Assembly: GCA_011088215.1 (NCBI GenBank)
Contig: JAALKD010000009.1
Span: 1 to 64,000 of the forward strand
Direction of reading: 5' to 3'
Length of the DNA stretch: 64,000 bases
From: Sphingomonadales bacterium
GTDB lineage: Bacteria; Pseudomonadota; Alphaproteobacteria; Sphingomonadales; Kordiimonadaceae
The notes beneath the pieces were generated by a model. It was not told where the DNA came from and searched no databases. It saw nothing but the letters and a program-made list of their open reading frames with translations. Made by a program: the position numbers and the translations under genes. Below, in pieces: positions 10,301-17,840 of this stretch. The stretch's first letter is position 1. Each line of letters opens with the position of its first letter.

Positions 10301-11238
10301 GCTATCTGCATGGTGCCGGTGTTGATGAACGTCTGATGTATTGGCGGTATGATGACACCAGTGGTGATCTGATCAAGTCAGAATATTATCTGACCAACCA
10401 TCAGGGCAGTGTGGTGGCCACCGCCAGCACCACCACCGGTGAGCGCGCCAACACATACACTTACAGTGCTTTCGGCCAGATAGGTTTGGGCGAGGGCGTA
10501 AGCCAGCCCTTCCGCTACACCGGCCGCCGCTGGGACGAGGAAACCGGGCTATACTATTACCGTGCTCGCTACTACTCAGCCAAGCTGGGCAGGTTCATGC
10601 AGGTCGATCCCATCGGCTATGAAGACAATATGAACTTGTATGGGTATACTAGAAATGATCCGATGAATAATACCGACCCGACGGGTATGTGCACTGATCC
10701 AACTGGCCATGGATGTGATATTACCGGATTTGACAGTTGGAGTACGGATACAACACTAAATTCGAGTGATGCAGCACTGGTAGGTATATCAACTGCACCT
10801 TTAGGTATCTGGGCTGTAATTCGCGCCTTCTTTAGCCCTACAGCAATAGAAGCTGCGCCGATAGTTATTGAAAGTTTAGCTGGTGATGCTCTTGGCGGGG
10901 CGTCGCTGACAGCGGGATCTATTGTTGCCGCTAACAAACTATTTAGTGATGGGGTTACTTTGATGGGCGACGCAGAGACCGTTATTGCAAACCTTGCGTA
11001 CCGTGAAGGGCCTTTTGATAAAGCGGCATCAATTATCCGAGATATAGCTGGAGGGCATTTGTTTAATAACGGCAATAAAAGAACGGCACAGAAAATTGTG
11101 GCTGATTTTCTTCAAGAAAACAAAATTGACGGAGTTTCTCCTGATCATTTGAGAGGAGTTATTGACCAAGTTGCTCAAGGGGAACTCAAGACAGTTGAGG
11201 ACATAGCGAGAGCAATAGAAGAAGGAATTAATCAATGA
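4306..11238 (+). CDS. RHS-repeat polymorphic toxin with Fic/Doc-type C-terminal tip
   Basis: About 2310 residues. I choose the ATG at 4306 because it follows a GGGGGT-rich stretch and starts a clean signal peptide (MKVIKVFSAVHAMFGVLLCC..., cleavage near VLA-AVPG). An ATG at 4237 overlapping the upstream stop is also possible. Residues about 50-190 look like a transglutaminase-like domain, but the usual nucleophile cysteine is not evident (GTAFDQTQLF). A long YD/RHS repeat region follows (about 1000-2080), then the RHS core motif (RYTGRRWDEETGLYYYRARY ... DPIGY, about 2070-2130), which marks the end of the conserved shell. The variable tip (about 2130-2310) has HLFNNGNKRTA at residues 2251-2261, matching the Doc-like form HxFxxxNKRTA of Fic/Doc enzymes, which modify target proteins with nucleotide or phosphate. 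Export through the general secretion route is inferred from the signal peptide. Confidence 0.88.
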   Translation: MKVIKVFSAVHAMFGVLLCCIITMPVLAAVPGYGYKKGELTSIDAALSYFGTPESHSVSIDSSYHTETEIAVMADRLGRQKLIAGAISNDEYITNAFQYVQNNIEISFTFGLTKGARGALIDQSGTAFDQTQLFLELVRAAGISATYDLATLTMTGQQFGEWTGLVVPTSVDGNNKILSFDVRANAACKLLANGGIPAAINNLSVSGACNFTGDLTTVSLLHMRANVNGSYYDPAFKKYDVYASDDLTQILSCGANSSCASQVAGDGLTGASTGFSGSLPYIQSLNEDGIENTLDGLAIELQNYIENNRADASLENLVGGKILRHQDVSFQSGTYVSKKTWSSEIPDQYRTKVTVQFDNINKSLWADEIAGRRLRIFGLNNQNITTLAGAHTRKATLYLEYEMLATSTNAAANLDNDDLVLAIDYPYAASNGLFLDTDQVLTTDTNKLILFSLVNGVPTNDVDFTKVEFRPISIIASFGDSSAGSLDHFATLQENSQHFINTASANSPSEDYMLNSFEDPCQDGELWTPISSKLIRLNCIRFQDPTLAVNFRVQDNRLQQMVAALNNSEVTTHHVLGFVSKAAMSVSAERSFVSHEGAVSEEKSAALSGTLVSNWLEGGVIEQVSGAWENSSAPWFFARANDSGQKFFVADQTNIAEAFTLLANYPQYRKDLIQEFVDAGQKVLIPESGSAGAFPFNDISANCNPICVGDVTLTFLRNGFFSFDNDLTSLGAFTNNGFKGSSPSIEEPSGEILAATKSLASSVSFGGRYSVQQSSGNFAFSPPADLSVGSGSFPQSLQFSRTYDSSRSAIPDSAAVIPGGQSSIDIRDLPKLVSSTPGSIIGGGWKHNFQMSMQIQSASLQAMGADSALDASHILVGLYALGGMAQNIDDIKYALGSIFVANWVGKKTVLNAINVEAQGLSGTYVKLPDGTYNPPNGIKATITQQNEVIGPYMEPSGQVYDVYAYLRFVLADANGMKLHFKIAQKEYASNEFIGDTTNGEQVYRRWNLKRFHPYLWEFANGSHINFEYSDSFLTANCLERITNSFGRELNFTFHAIGQTGRPTPDSPCAIASVNDGLGHSVSYDGVTFIDQYQGIQPFEMMVTYADGSQDYYDYNSSMTNNSSPIQVSSKIISWRNSQDTALDLFSANYDVRGMISKTADAAGNETAYSFQFFSGDGAARTIITDARGEKTQFVFDRDRRTTKVIDVLDNIVSFDYDGIGRLVKETYPEGNYNETLYDSNHNAVEVKRVPKPGSSLLSTKVQAIYSDSIWLQKPTRIIDSKNNNIYAKYDAQSGNLVRMVAELTAGLCSQDTIVSSVDCAVTSFEYLSSEPKRLEKVTNPEGIVTQYTYNNSDPNGDLQAIISDPSGQNITTLFTYDPVGNLVQADGPLSLGETSNNKVDAITSFFDVMRRPVYQANGFADPSASFSNILSALAGVESYTKSDYDVLGRVSTHGKDFATPQTVHSIYTALDANGQPTACSGTGQACKTISPDGAETVLTYDELNRVDTSTNVMNEGNNRVGKTEYDELGRPLIVYQGFGTGDVIKYQRYSYTDNGQVATVADANGNKTTYVYDGFDRLSQTLFPSKIRTSSVDLVGGSDALDREEYQYDANGNMVAKSTRRNDWILSDYDALNRITRKRVFEGGNATGSGALQNTVTYSYHLDGRGHTITQVGGATTLGAKIPDITLTYGYDNVGRQISEKIEHFADASVGNGLLSSRTVAIKLDSAGNRTRLTFPAANGSLEAGDALTIDFKYDHLGRMTSVNEFNTSNQTITKVLAGYTYDSFSRRTGSVLFDADGNHITIDDQLGTGYDYHLDNALKTLEHNLVEPQGTIFDATYSFDYNAVNQITDRSISNNQYVFLVGLDDVNKLYKASSANTGAAGQSANGLNQYDTVCTDDPANTGECLVNTSMSLTYDDSGNLTGDGSWTYVYDVENRLVEASVGGSQAVTMVYEYGPKGRRFASVKNPGGTETRKEYLYEGDEPIADYKMLGSNEYLTMRYLHGAGVDERLMYWRYDDTSGDLIKSEYYLTNHQGSVVATASTTTGERANTYTYSAFGQIGLGEGVSQPFRYTGRRWDEETGLYYYRARYYSAKLGRFMQVDPIGYEDNMNLYGYTRNDPMNNTDPTGMCTDPTGHGCDITGFDSWSTDTTLNSSDAALVGISTAPLGIWAVIRAFFSPTAIEAAPIVIESLAGDALGGASLTAGSIVAANKLFSDGVTLMGDAETVIANLAYREGPFDKAASIIRDIAGGHLFNNGNKRTAQKIVADFLQENKIDGVSPDHLRGVIDQVAQGELKTVEDIARAIEEGINQ

Positions 11239-11534
11239 TCTCGAATGACGAGTCTAAAGTGAAGGTTTTACTTAATAAGATAGAAGGCATGGAGGAGCTT
11301 CCCCCCGAGGCATGTTTGCCCGACTGTTTAAGCTTGGTAGAGGTCATTCGAGCGGAAGGCGCATCTTTTTTGATTAAATTTGATGGGGAACGTACGGCCT
11401 CAACGATAACGATTATGGCAACCGGAGGACCATTGCGAGGAGACTTTGTAAGAAGAGAAACTGACGACTTGCTGGGCGGGTTAATTGCAGTCATCAAAGA
11501 GTATTTTGTATCTACTCGTGATCAGGCCTTTTAG
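11235..11534 (+). CDS. Probable immunity protein for the RHS Fic/Doc toxin
   Basis: A 99-residue soluble protein with no signal peptide and no family I recognise. Its ATG overlaps the toxin stop codon (ATGA, 11235-11238), so it is translationally coupled to the toxin. A small cytoplasmic protein directly after an RHS tip is the standard place for a cognate immunity protein, which is the basis of the call. It is not recognisably similar to Phd, the classical Doc antitoxin. Like the toxin tip, it looks richer in A+T than the RHS core at 8.7-10.6 kb, which fits exchange of tip and immunity gene as one cassette. Confidence 0.7.
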   Translation: MISNDESKVKVLLNKIEGMEELPPEACLPDCLSLVEVIRAEGASFLIKFDGERTASTITIMATGGPLRGDFVRRETDDLLGGLIAVIKEYFVSTRDQAF

Positions 11535-12155
11535 TCCACTCACTACGACGCAAATTAGCGCGGTTTACATGCCATTCTGTTGCTTCGCAACGCTATCGGA
11601 ACACGAGCTGGGGGGCTTCCGACCTACTGGTAAGTGGTGTTGCACATGACGTGTATATGGTATGAACTTAATCAAGCTCATTGAAACAGCGGATCAATGT
11701 GCTTCATGATCACCAAACCAAACAAGTGTTTACCCAGTTTCGCGTATCTACCTGAAAAGGTTGGGAGAGGTTACAAAAACTCTTAATTGCCTCTGGTGGC
11801 CCTTAAAATGAGTTTCCGAATCTCTAGACTCACACAAAATTTGCATACAAAATTTCTGATGATTTAAATATATTAATAAAATCATACAGCTATGCACCTA
11901 TCCATCAGGCTCATAACCTACGGATAAAGTTGGTTCAACCTCCGGCGCAGCAATGCAACGCATTGTGAAACAATGCCAAGGTCAGCGAAGCAATGCCGCC
12001 AAGCATGTTCAACTGAAGGTGTTTTCGATGTATACCCCTTCTTTCAAGCAGACCAAGTATACTTTCCGGTTTCAAAAAAAATGGAGGGCTGCGGCGATTG
12101 CCACGTATTCTGTTATATAGCGTGTGGAGTTTTCCTGTTTGGAGGCCAAAATCTG
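11535..12155. other. 621-base intergenic region
   Basis: No convincing gene. There is a small GTTGC-TTC-GCAAC hairpin near 11580-11592 without a T tract. A cluster of CAATGC motifs lies at about 11949-11993, including the inverted repeat CAATGC-AAC-GCATTG. An open frame running into the sigma factor gene from 11973 lacks a ribosome binding site and conserved sequence, so I treat it as non-coding. The region probably holds the promoter of the sigma factor operon; none was identified with confidence. Confidence 0.4.
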
Positions 12156-12716
12156 ATGGATGTCCGGCAAAATATCCTGTTTTTTCCTAAGCGAGACACG
12201 GTACAACGCAACCAGATGCTTGTCGGCGTTTTGGAAGAACATGACAATGCGCTACGGCGTTTTTTGCGGATGCGTCAATTGCCAGACTTTTTACAAGAAG
12301 ATGTTTTGCAGGAAGTTTATCTCAAGCTTTCAAAAATTGAGAATTTGCCGGAAAGGTTGTCCAAAAGTCCAGACACCTTAAGAAGCTATCTATTTGTTAT
12401 CGCAAGCAATGTTATTCGTGACGGGATTAGGCGGGACAGCGTTAGGGAAGCGAAAAATCACTGCGCTTACGATGAGAATACGGGGCCATGTAACGATGTT
12501 AACCCGGAAAACTCCCTTGCTCACAAGCAGAGTATAAAGCTGATACAAACCATTTTGAATAAACAGAAAACCGCGCACCGCAAAGCGTTTATGTTAAGTC
12601 GGTTTGAAAATAGAAGTTACAGGGAAATAGCAGACGAGCTCTCTGTATCAGTTAGCACGGTCGAAAAATATATCAGCAGTATTTTATTCGCTCTGCGTCA
12701 GGAATTGAAGGTCTGA
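12156..12716 (+). CDS. ECF sigma factor, FecI-like
   Basis: 186 residues. The ATG at 12156 is preferred over the upstream start at 11973 because GGAGG lies 10 bases before it (12141-12145) and similarity to the family begins just after it. Sigma-70 region 2 is at about residues 20-95 (FLQEDVLQEVYLKLSK, then LRSYLFVIASNVIRD) and region 4 at about 130-183 (MLSRFENRSYREIADELSVS, a helix-turn-helix). Such sigma factors direct RNA polymerase to TonB receptor promoters when released by a FecR-type partner. Its stop overlaps the start of the FecR gene (TGATG at 12714-12718), so the two are translationally coupled. The likely target is the receptor gene at 13942. Confidence 0.9.
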   Translation: MDVRQNILFFPKRDTVQRNQMLVGVLEEHDNALRRFLRMRQLPDFLQEDVLQEVYLKLSKIENLPERLSKSPDTLRSYLFVIASNVIRDGIRRDSVREAKNHCAYDENTGPCNDVNPENSLAHKQSIKLIQTILNKQKTAHRKAFMLSRFENRSYREIADELSVSVSTVEKYISSILFALRQELKV

Positions 12717-13786
12717 TGAAAGAACAGTACGACATTTGTATCGAAGAAATTCAGCAGCAGGCAAGTGCCTGGGTTGCTCGTGTATTTTCTGGGAACGCTT
12801 CCCAAAAGGATGAAGAGGCTTTGGAATTGTGGCTGGCCGCAAATCCAGTGCATAAAGCTGAATATACCAAAATCCTCGGGGTATGGGATTCGTTACATGA
12901 AGCGAGTAGACCGGAAACGGTTTACAATGATGTATCGGAAACTGTAGGCGCGACAAAGCGACTACTCGGCAATTGGAGGGCCCAGTTGGCGGTTGCGGTG
13001 ATTTTCGGGATCATGGTTTTTAGCGCAGCTTTGCTGATGACGAAACGTCCCTCGGTTGACGGTACATTTGTACAGACATTTGCCACAGACGTGGGCCAAA
13101 CCAAGGAGCTTCGTCTCGATGACGGCAGTGTTGTAACGCTCAATACAGGTTCGCGCCTTTTCATAGACTTCAGCACCGGATTGCGGCGCGCTATTCTTGA
13201 TAGAGGTGAAGCGTATTTTGATGTTGTAAAAGATCCTACACGTCCCTTCGTGGTAACGGCGGGTATGCAATCGGTTACAGTATTGGGAACCAAATTCAAC
13301 GTGCATAGAAACGGTCAACGGCTGACAGTTGCGGTGTTGGAAGGCGTGGTGGCGGTGCATGAAAATATCGAGCCAGCAAAACTTGAAGAGAATGCTCGAA
13401 TGCTGGTGAAAAAGCCCGGCGAAACATTGAACGTTGACTTTCAGCATTATCGATTGGAAGCCGGGTCGGTTGGAACGTTTGAAAAAAGTGCAGAACTTGT
13501 AACCAGTGTCGCAACCGCCGACACGCTAAGCTTTCAGACGTGGCGTCAAGGTGTTGTCAGGTTTAACAAGAGTTCCTTGTCAGACGTTGTCAAGGAGTTG
13601 GGGCGTTACGCTCCGAAATCCATCGAGATAACTGATCCCTCCGTGGCAGGCCTTAATATCAGCGGTGTTTTTCATTTTGACGACATTGATGGCATTTTGG
13701 TGGGGTTAGAAGCCATGTTGCCAATTAGGATTATTGAAACAGATGATCAGATTTTGATTGTTGGTCGCCCCCAGGGTTCAGAGTGA
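12716..13786 (+). CDS. FecR-type anti-sigma / transmembrane signal transducer
   Basis: 356 residues. The N-terminal cytoplasmic domain (about 10-60, WVARVFSGN...EALELWLAANPVHKAEY) is the DUF4880 type that binds the sigma factor. One membrane helix is at about 90-108, then a periplasmic FecR domain (about 120-215, LDDGSVVTLNTGSRL and GEAYFDVVKD) and a C-terminal STN-like domain (about 275-352). In the Fec system the periplasmic part senses the STN domain of the loaded TonB receptor and transmits the signal to the sigma factor. The receptor at 13942 has an STN domain, so the three genes form a complete cell-surface signalling set. Confidence 0.92.
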   Translation: MKEQYDICIEEIQQQASAWVARVFSGNASQKDEEALELWLAANPVHKAEYTKILGVWDSLHEASRPETVYNDVSETVGATKRLLGNWRAQLAVAVIFGIMVFSAALLMTKRPSVDGTFVQTFATDVGQTKELRLDDGSVVTLNTGSRLFIDFSTGLRRAILDRGEAYFDVVKDPTRPFVVTAGMQSVTVLGTKFNVHRNGQRLTVAVLEGVVAVHENIEPAKLEENARMLVKKPGETLNVDFQHYRLEAGSVGTFEKSAELVTSVATADTLSFQTWRQGVVRFNKSSLSDVVKELGRYAPKSIEITDPSVAGLNISGVFHFDDIDGILVGLEAMLPIRIIETDDQILIVGRPQGSE

Positions 13787-13941
13787 AAAACTCACGCTGA
13801 ACTATATTGGCAGTCGGGTGTTTTGTGGCCGCGGGACGGGTGTTTATTTATATATTTGGAGGGGTTTCCGCTCTTCTGCGTATTCAAAGGCAGGGGTGTT
13901 AAACGCCCGCTAGCCAGCGTCAGAATTCGGGGGAGTTTCCA
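13787..13941 (+). promoter_or_regulatory. Likely promoter/leader region of the TonB receptor, with direct repeats
   Basis: The 155-base gap between FecR and the receptor holds two copies of CGGGTGTTT (13815-13823 and 13837-13845), 22 bases apart, roughly two helical turns. A related GGGGTGTTA occurs near 13893. The strong ribosome binding site GGGGGAG lies just before the ATG at 13942. The region is a reasonable place for a promoter read by the upstream ECF sigma factor. This is inference from position only. Confidence 0.35.
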
Positions 13942-16413
13942 ATGACACAGCATAAATTATCTGATCGAACGTCTTTTCGCGGGCATGCCAGAAAATATCT
14001 GGGCGCCACGGCTATTTCAATTATCATAGCATTGACACCCTCCGTTCAAGCCCAAAACGGCAATGTTAGCTTGCACCTAAGGGCTCAATCGACCAGTGGC
14101 GCTTTGTTGATGCTCGCCGAACAATCCAAAGTACAGATTATGTTTGAACCGGCATTAACCGAATCTTTGGTTTCGCCAGCGCTTGATGGCGAAATGTCGG
14201 TGGAGGCGGCCCTAGCAAAATTGTTGGGTGCTACCAGTTTGCGATTTCGTAAAGTTTCGGACAAAGTTTATGTTATCCAGAAAAACAACAACAAAGATTT
14301 AGTAACTCCAGATACAAACAGGGGGCCTGGGGCTGCCAATGACGCCCAAGGCAACGGCGGCCTCATTGACGACGGGGGTCGCGGCGGGTTGACTCTGGAA
14401 GAGATTGTCGTGACCGCGCAAAAGCGTTCTGCCAGTTTGCAACGCACTCCGATTTCAATGACCGCTTTTACCACAGACGGCCTGCGCAAGTCGGTTATCG
14501 AGGATATCTATGATATCGGCCTTCACACACCCGGAGTTATTGTAAACAAGGAAATTGTCGGCAAAGTATATATCCAGGGTATAGGTACAGAGAACCTGAC
14601 CATTGGCGGGGACCCAGGTGTAGCGGTTCATGTTGACGGCGCTTATGTGGCCCGAACCTCGGCGGCGAATTTTGATCTTTATGATATCGAGAGAGTGGAA
14701 GTATTGCGCGGCCCACAGGGGACATTATATGGCCGAAACGCAACCGGTGGATCGGTTAACATAATTTCAAATGCACCAACCGGAGAATTTTACTCGCGGC
14801 TTGAAGCACAGTTTGGGAACTTTAATCGCCGCCGTTTTGTCGGTATCGTCAACGGCGCATTGTCTGACAGCGTATACGCAAGGGCAAGTTTCGTCAAAAG
14901 TGATCGAGATGGTTTTGCCGACAATGTTTTTACCGGGCAAGACCTAGACACTGAAGACGTTACCATGGGGCGATTAGGCCTGAAAATTATGGCGTCTGAC
15001 AAGGTTACAATAGATCTGACTGCTGATTTTTCGGCCGATGATTCGAGGCCCACGCCATTCAAACAGTTAGAGTTTTCCGAATTGTTTGAGGGGTTGAACG
15101 GCGCTTTTGACCCTGAGAGCCTCCGTGAGGTGTCGCAGGAGTCGCCGGTTTTGGAGGAACAGGACCAATATGGCATCACTGGTAAGATAAGCGTGGATTT
15201 TGGCGACCTGTCGTTAACGTCAATTTCAGCATATCGTAATATCGATTTTTTTGCCGCTTTTGACGGTGATGCTGTCGATATATTGTTCCAGAATTTTGCT
15301 GATGAATCTGCGTCTGATCAATTCAGTCAGGAACTGCAACTAACCTCAAATGAAGAGGGGCCGCTGAGCTGGATCTTCGGATTGTATTATTTCAACGACA
15401 ATGGAGAACAAACCATATCCATTCCCATTCCTGGGTTTGGTTTTGATATCCTCCATAACGCCACTATTGAAACCGATGCTTATGCGGTATACGGGCAGGC
15501 TACCTACGCCCTGAAAGACAGGGTAAATTTGACTGCCGGCCTGCGCTACAGCGACGAATCGAAAGAAGCTTTTCAGTTTTCCGATTTTGGTTTCATGCCG
15601 CCAATTGAACAAGACCTTGCGCAGGATGCAGATGCACTAACGCCGAGGTTTGCCCTCGAATATCTCCACGACGACGATACTATGTTTTACCTCAGCGCAA
15701 CGCGGGGCTTCAAATCGGGCGGGTTCACCTTCAATGGTTTCCAAGCCAATTTTGACCCTGAGTTTGTCTGGGCATATGAGGGAGGGGTGAAAAGCCGTTT
15801 CGCAGATGGTCGCGTACAGACCAACATATCAGCCTTTTATTATGATTATACCGACCTTCAGGTTTCAAAGCTTGAAAACAATGCGGGCGTGATTACTAAT
15901 GCTGCTGATGCCACTATTTGGGGTGGTGAATTTGAACTGGTGGCCCGGCCCAATAAAAGTTTGGATTTTAATGTCGGCGTGTCATATTTGCATGCTGAAT
16001 TTGATGAATTCCTGACCGAAGACCCAAGTAATCCGCAGTTGGGTACAATTAACCTGGATGGTAATCGTCTCACGCGGTCGCCGGAATTTACTGCGAATAT
16101 CGGCACTCAATATACTCATGAGGTTGATGATTGGGGAAACGTAAGCCTGCGCATTGATTATCAGTATCAAAGTAAAAGCTTTTTCACGCCGTTTAACCGT
16201 GATCTCTCAGCTCAAAAGGCGTTCAATCTTGTCAATGCCCGCATGGCCATACAGCAGTTTGACAAAAACTGGAATTTGGCTGTGTTCGTTAAAAACCTGT
16301 TTGACGAGACATACTTTCTAAATATTTTGGAGTCCGGCGTTGAGGCAGGAAAGCCGGAAGGTTTCCTCGCGCCTCCAAGAACATGGGGTGTGCAGCTAGC
16401 GTATGAGTTTTAA
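13942..16413 (+). CDS. TonB-dependent receptor with N-terminal STN signalling domain
   Basis: 823 residues. The signal peptide is about 1-37 (cleavage after SVQA). An STN domain at about 43-115 is the part that contacts FecR in transducer receptors. The TonB box is LEEIVVTAQKR (about 152-162), followed by the plug domain with the conserved VEVLRGPQGTLYGRNATGG, then a 22-strand-type barrel ending in the outer-membrane signature GVQLAYEF. It imports a ligand across the outer membrane using TonB energy and probably induces its own expression through the FecI/FecR-like pair just upstream. The substrate cannot be read from sequence. The adjacent esterase suggests an ester-containing ligand, but that is speculation. 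Confidence 0.95.
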   Translation: MTQHKLSDRTSFRGHARKYLGATAISIIIALTPSVQAQNGNVSLHLRAQSTSGALLMLAEQSKVQIMFEPALTESLVSPALDGEMSVEAALAKLLGATSLRFRKVSDKVYVIQKNNNKDLVTPDTNRGPGAANDAQGNGGLIDDGGRGGLTLEEIVVTAQKRSASLQRTPISMTAFTTDGLRKSVIEDIYDIGLHTPGVIVNKEIVGKVYIQGIGTENLTIGGDPGVAVHVDGAYVARTSAANFDLYDIERVEVLRGPQGTLYGRNATGGSVNIISNAPTGEFYSRLEAQFGNFNRRRFVGIVNGALSDSVYARASFVKSDRDGFADNVFTGQDLDTEDVTMGRLGLKIMASDKVTIDLTADFSADDSRPTPFKQLEFSELFEGLNGAFDPESLREVSQESPVLEEQDQYGITGKISVDFGDLSLTSISAYRNIDFFAAFDGDAVDILFQNFADESASDQFSQELQLTSNEEGPLSWIFGLYYFNDNGEQTISIPIPGFGFDILHNATIETDAYAVYGQATYALKDRVNLTAGLRYSDESKEAFQFSDFGFMPPIEQDLAQDADALTPRFALEYLHDDDTMFYLSATRGFKSGGFTFNGFQANFDPEFVWAYEGGVKSRFADGRVQTNISAFYYDYTDLQVSKLENNAGVITNAADATIWGGEFELVARPNKSLDFNVGVSYLHAEFDEFLTEDPSNPQLGTINLDGNRLTRSPEFTANIGTQYTHEVDDWGNVSLRIDYQYQSKSFFTPFNRDLSAQKAFNLVNARMAIQQFDKNWNLAVFVKNLFDETYFLNILESGVEAGKPEGFLAPPRTWGVQLAYEF

Positions 16414-16416
16414 GGT

Positions 16417-17372
16417 ATGAGGCAACCCGCGGCAGCGGACAGCCAAACCCAGGCGTTTCTGGACGCGGGTAAAGCCAGCGGTGGGCCGCCGTTGGAGGCA
16501 ATGACAATTAACGAGGCTCGGCGCAGCATGAAAGAATTGATGTTGGCTGTCGGGCCTCCATCCAATGTAAATGTTGAAAGAACCGATTTAACCGTTATTG
16601 GGCCTTTGGGCCCTATTCCAGTTGGCATGTACCGTCCAAAGCAGGAATATATTGGCTTGAGGCCGGCTGTCTTATTAATTCACGATGGTGGTTGGGCGCT
16701 TGGCGATATTGAAGGTTATGACGCCATCGCACGCTTTATTTGCGCGCATGCAGGTGTTGTTGTTGTTAGCCCGGACTATCGTTTGGCGCCGGAACATAAA
16801 TTTCCAGCGGGTTTGGACGACGTCTGGTGCGCTCTGGTATGGCTCGGGCACAATGCGGCACAGTGGGGCAGCGACAAAAATAGAATTTCGGTTATGGGTG
16901 ACAGTTCCGGCGGAAATTTCGCCGCGATTATTAGCCAGCGTGCACGGAATAGGGGAGGACCTGAAGTTTGGCGACAGATTTTGCTTTACCCGGTTCTAAT
17001 GGCAGGCGATGCATCGATGTTTGCGTCACGTCGCGAACTTGGCGGCGGCGATTTTTTTATCTCTGAGTCCAGTATCCAGTGGACCGAGGAGTTGTACTTA
17101 AGTGCACCTGAACAAGTCAACTTGGTTGAAGTGTCTCCCATTCGGGAATCTAATTTTGTAGGTTTACCCTCGGCCTTGATTGTGACCGCTGGACTGGATC
17201 CACTGCGCGACGAAGGCCAAACCTACGCTGACAACTCATGGATGCTGGCGTGCCGGTTACCTACAAATGTTATGATAAGACAATTCACGGTTTTATGTCT
17301 TTCCCAGCTGCGATAGACGCCGGGCATCATGCATTGCAGTGGGTTGCAAGTTGGATTGCCTACAATAAATAA
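16417..17372 (+). pseudogene. HSL-family alpha/beta hydrolase (esterase) with C-terminal frameshift
   Basis: The reading frame from the ATG at 16417 has the hormone-sensitive-lipase oxyanion motif HDGG (residues 89-92), YRLAPEHKFPAG, the nucleophile in GDSSGGN (Ser163) and the acidic residue region DPLRDEG. That frame stops at 17316 with an unrelated tail. From 17235 the +1 frame gives LMDAGVPVTYKCYDKTIHGF ... ASWIAYNK and stops at 17370-17372. That is the normal family C-terminus, including the catalytic histidine in TIHGF. One base is missing at 17233-17235 (GAC-AA-CTC). If the loss is real, the enzyme lacks its catalytic His; if it is a sequencing indel, the gene is intact at about 318 residues. 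It lies 3 bases after the receptor stop, so the two are probably co-transcribed. Confidence 0.85.
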
Positions 17373-17840
17373 ACGGGTCTACTCACCAAATTAACACTCG
17401 TGTAATGACGAATTTGAGCGCAAACCACCTGAAATAGGGTGTCTATTGATATCGACACATTTTTATTTGCAATATTTTACGGGAAAAGTGCTTCAACCTA
17501 ATCGCCGAGCGTCATGGCCATAGCATGGTTTGACAATTTTCGGTTCGTCCCGAAAAATTTATGGCAGACGGAAATGGAGAGAAATGTGCGGGCGACCTCA
17601 ATGGCATTTTCAACATTCCCACGAATGGCAGTTGCTGTTCTTTCAGTTGGCGTTCCTGCGGAGGTGTCCGGTTGTTTCGGAAAGCTTGGCGGCATTGGTA
17701 CATACTGTATGGCTACGATCACGACGAGCAATACTGTCTGAGGTCCTGCCATTGCATAGCGTATGTTTTTTTATTACACTAAGGGTATGCTGATCCAGGA
17801 TTGATCTGGGTCGGTTTAATCAAAATGGTGGTAAATATCG
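17373..17840. other. 468-base region, no confident gene; possible decayed small membrane protein on the minus strand
   Basis: The only notable frame is minus-strand 17752-17498 (84 residues), with a hydrophobic N-terminus (TVLLVVIVAIQYV) and the stretch RGNVENAIEVARTFLSISV. This faintly recalls the NxxENxxxF region of MAPEG membrane proteins but stops where such a protein would continue. I see no ribosome binding site for it. All three plus-strand frames are also open for 70-90 codons here, which weakens any coding claim. The promoter of the asparagine-synthetase-like gene should lie in this gap. Confidence 0.2.

Noticed and set aside
11973..12155. Longer start for the ECF sigma factor
   Set aside because: The extra 61 residues are Cys-rich, unlike any sigma factor N-terminus. 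The ATG at 12156 has a clear GGAGG site.
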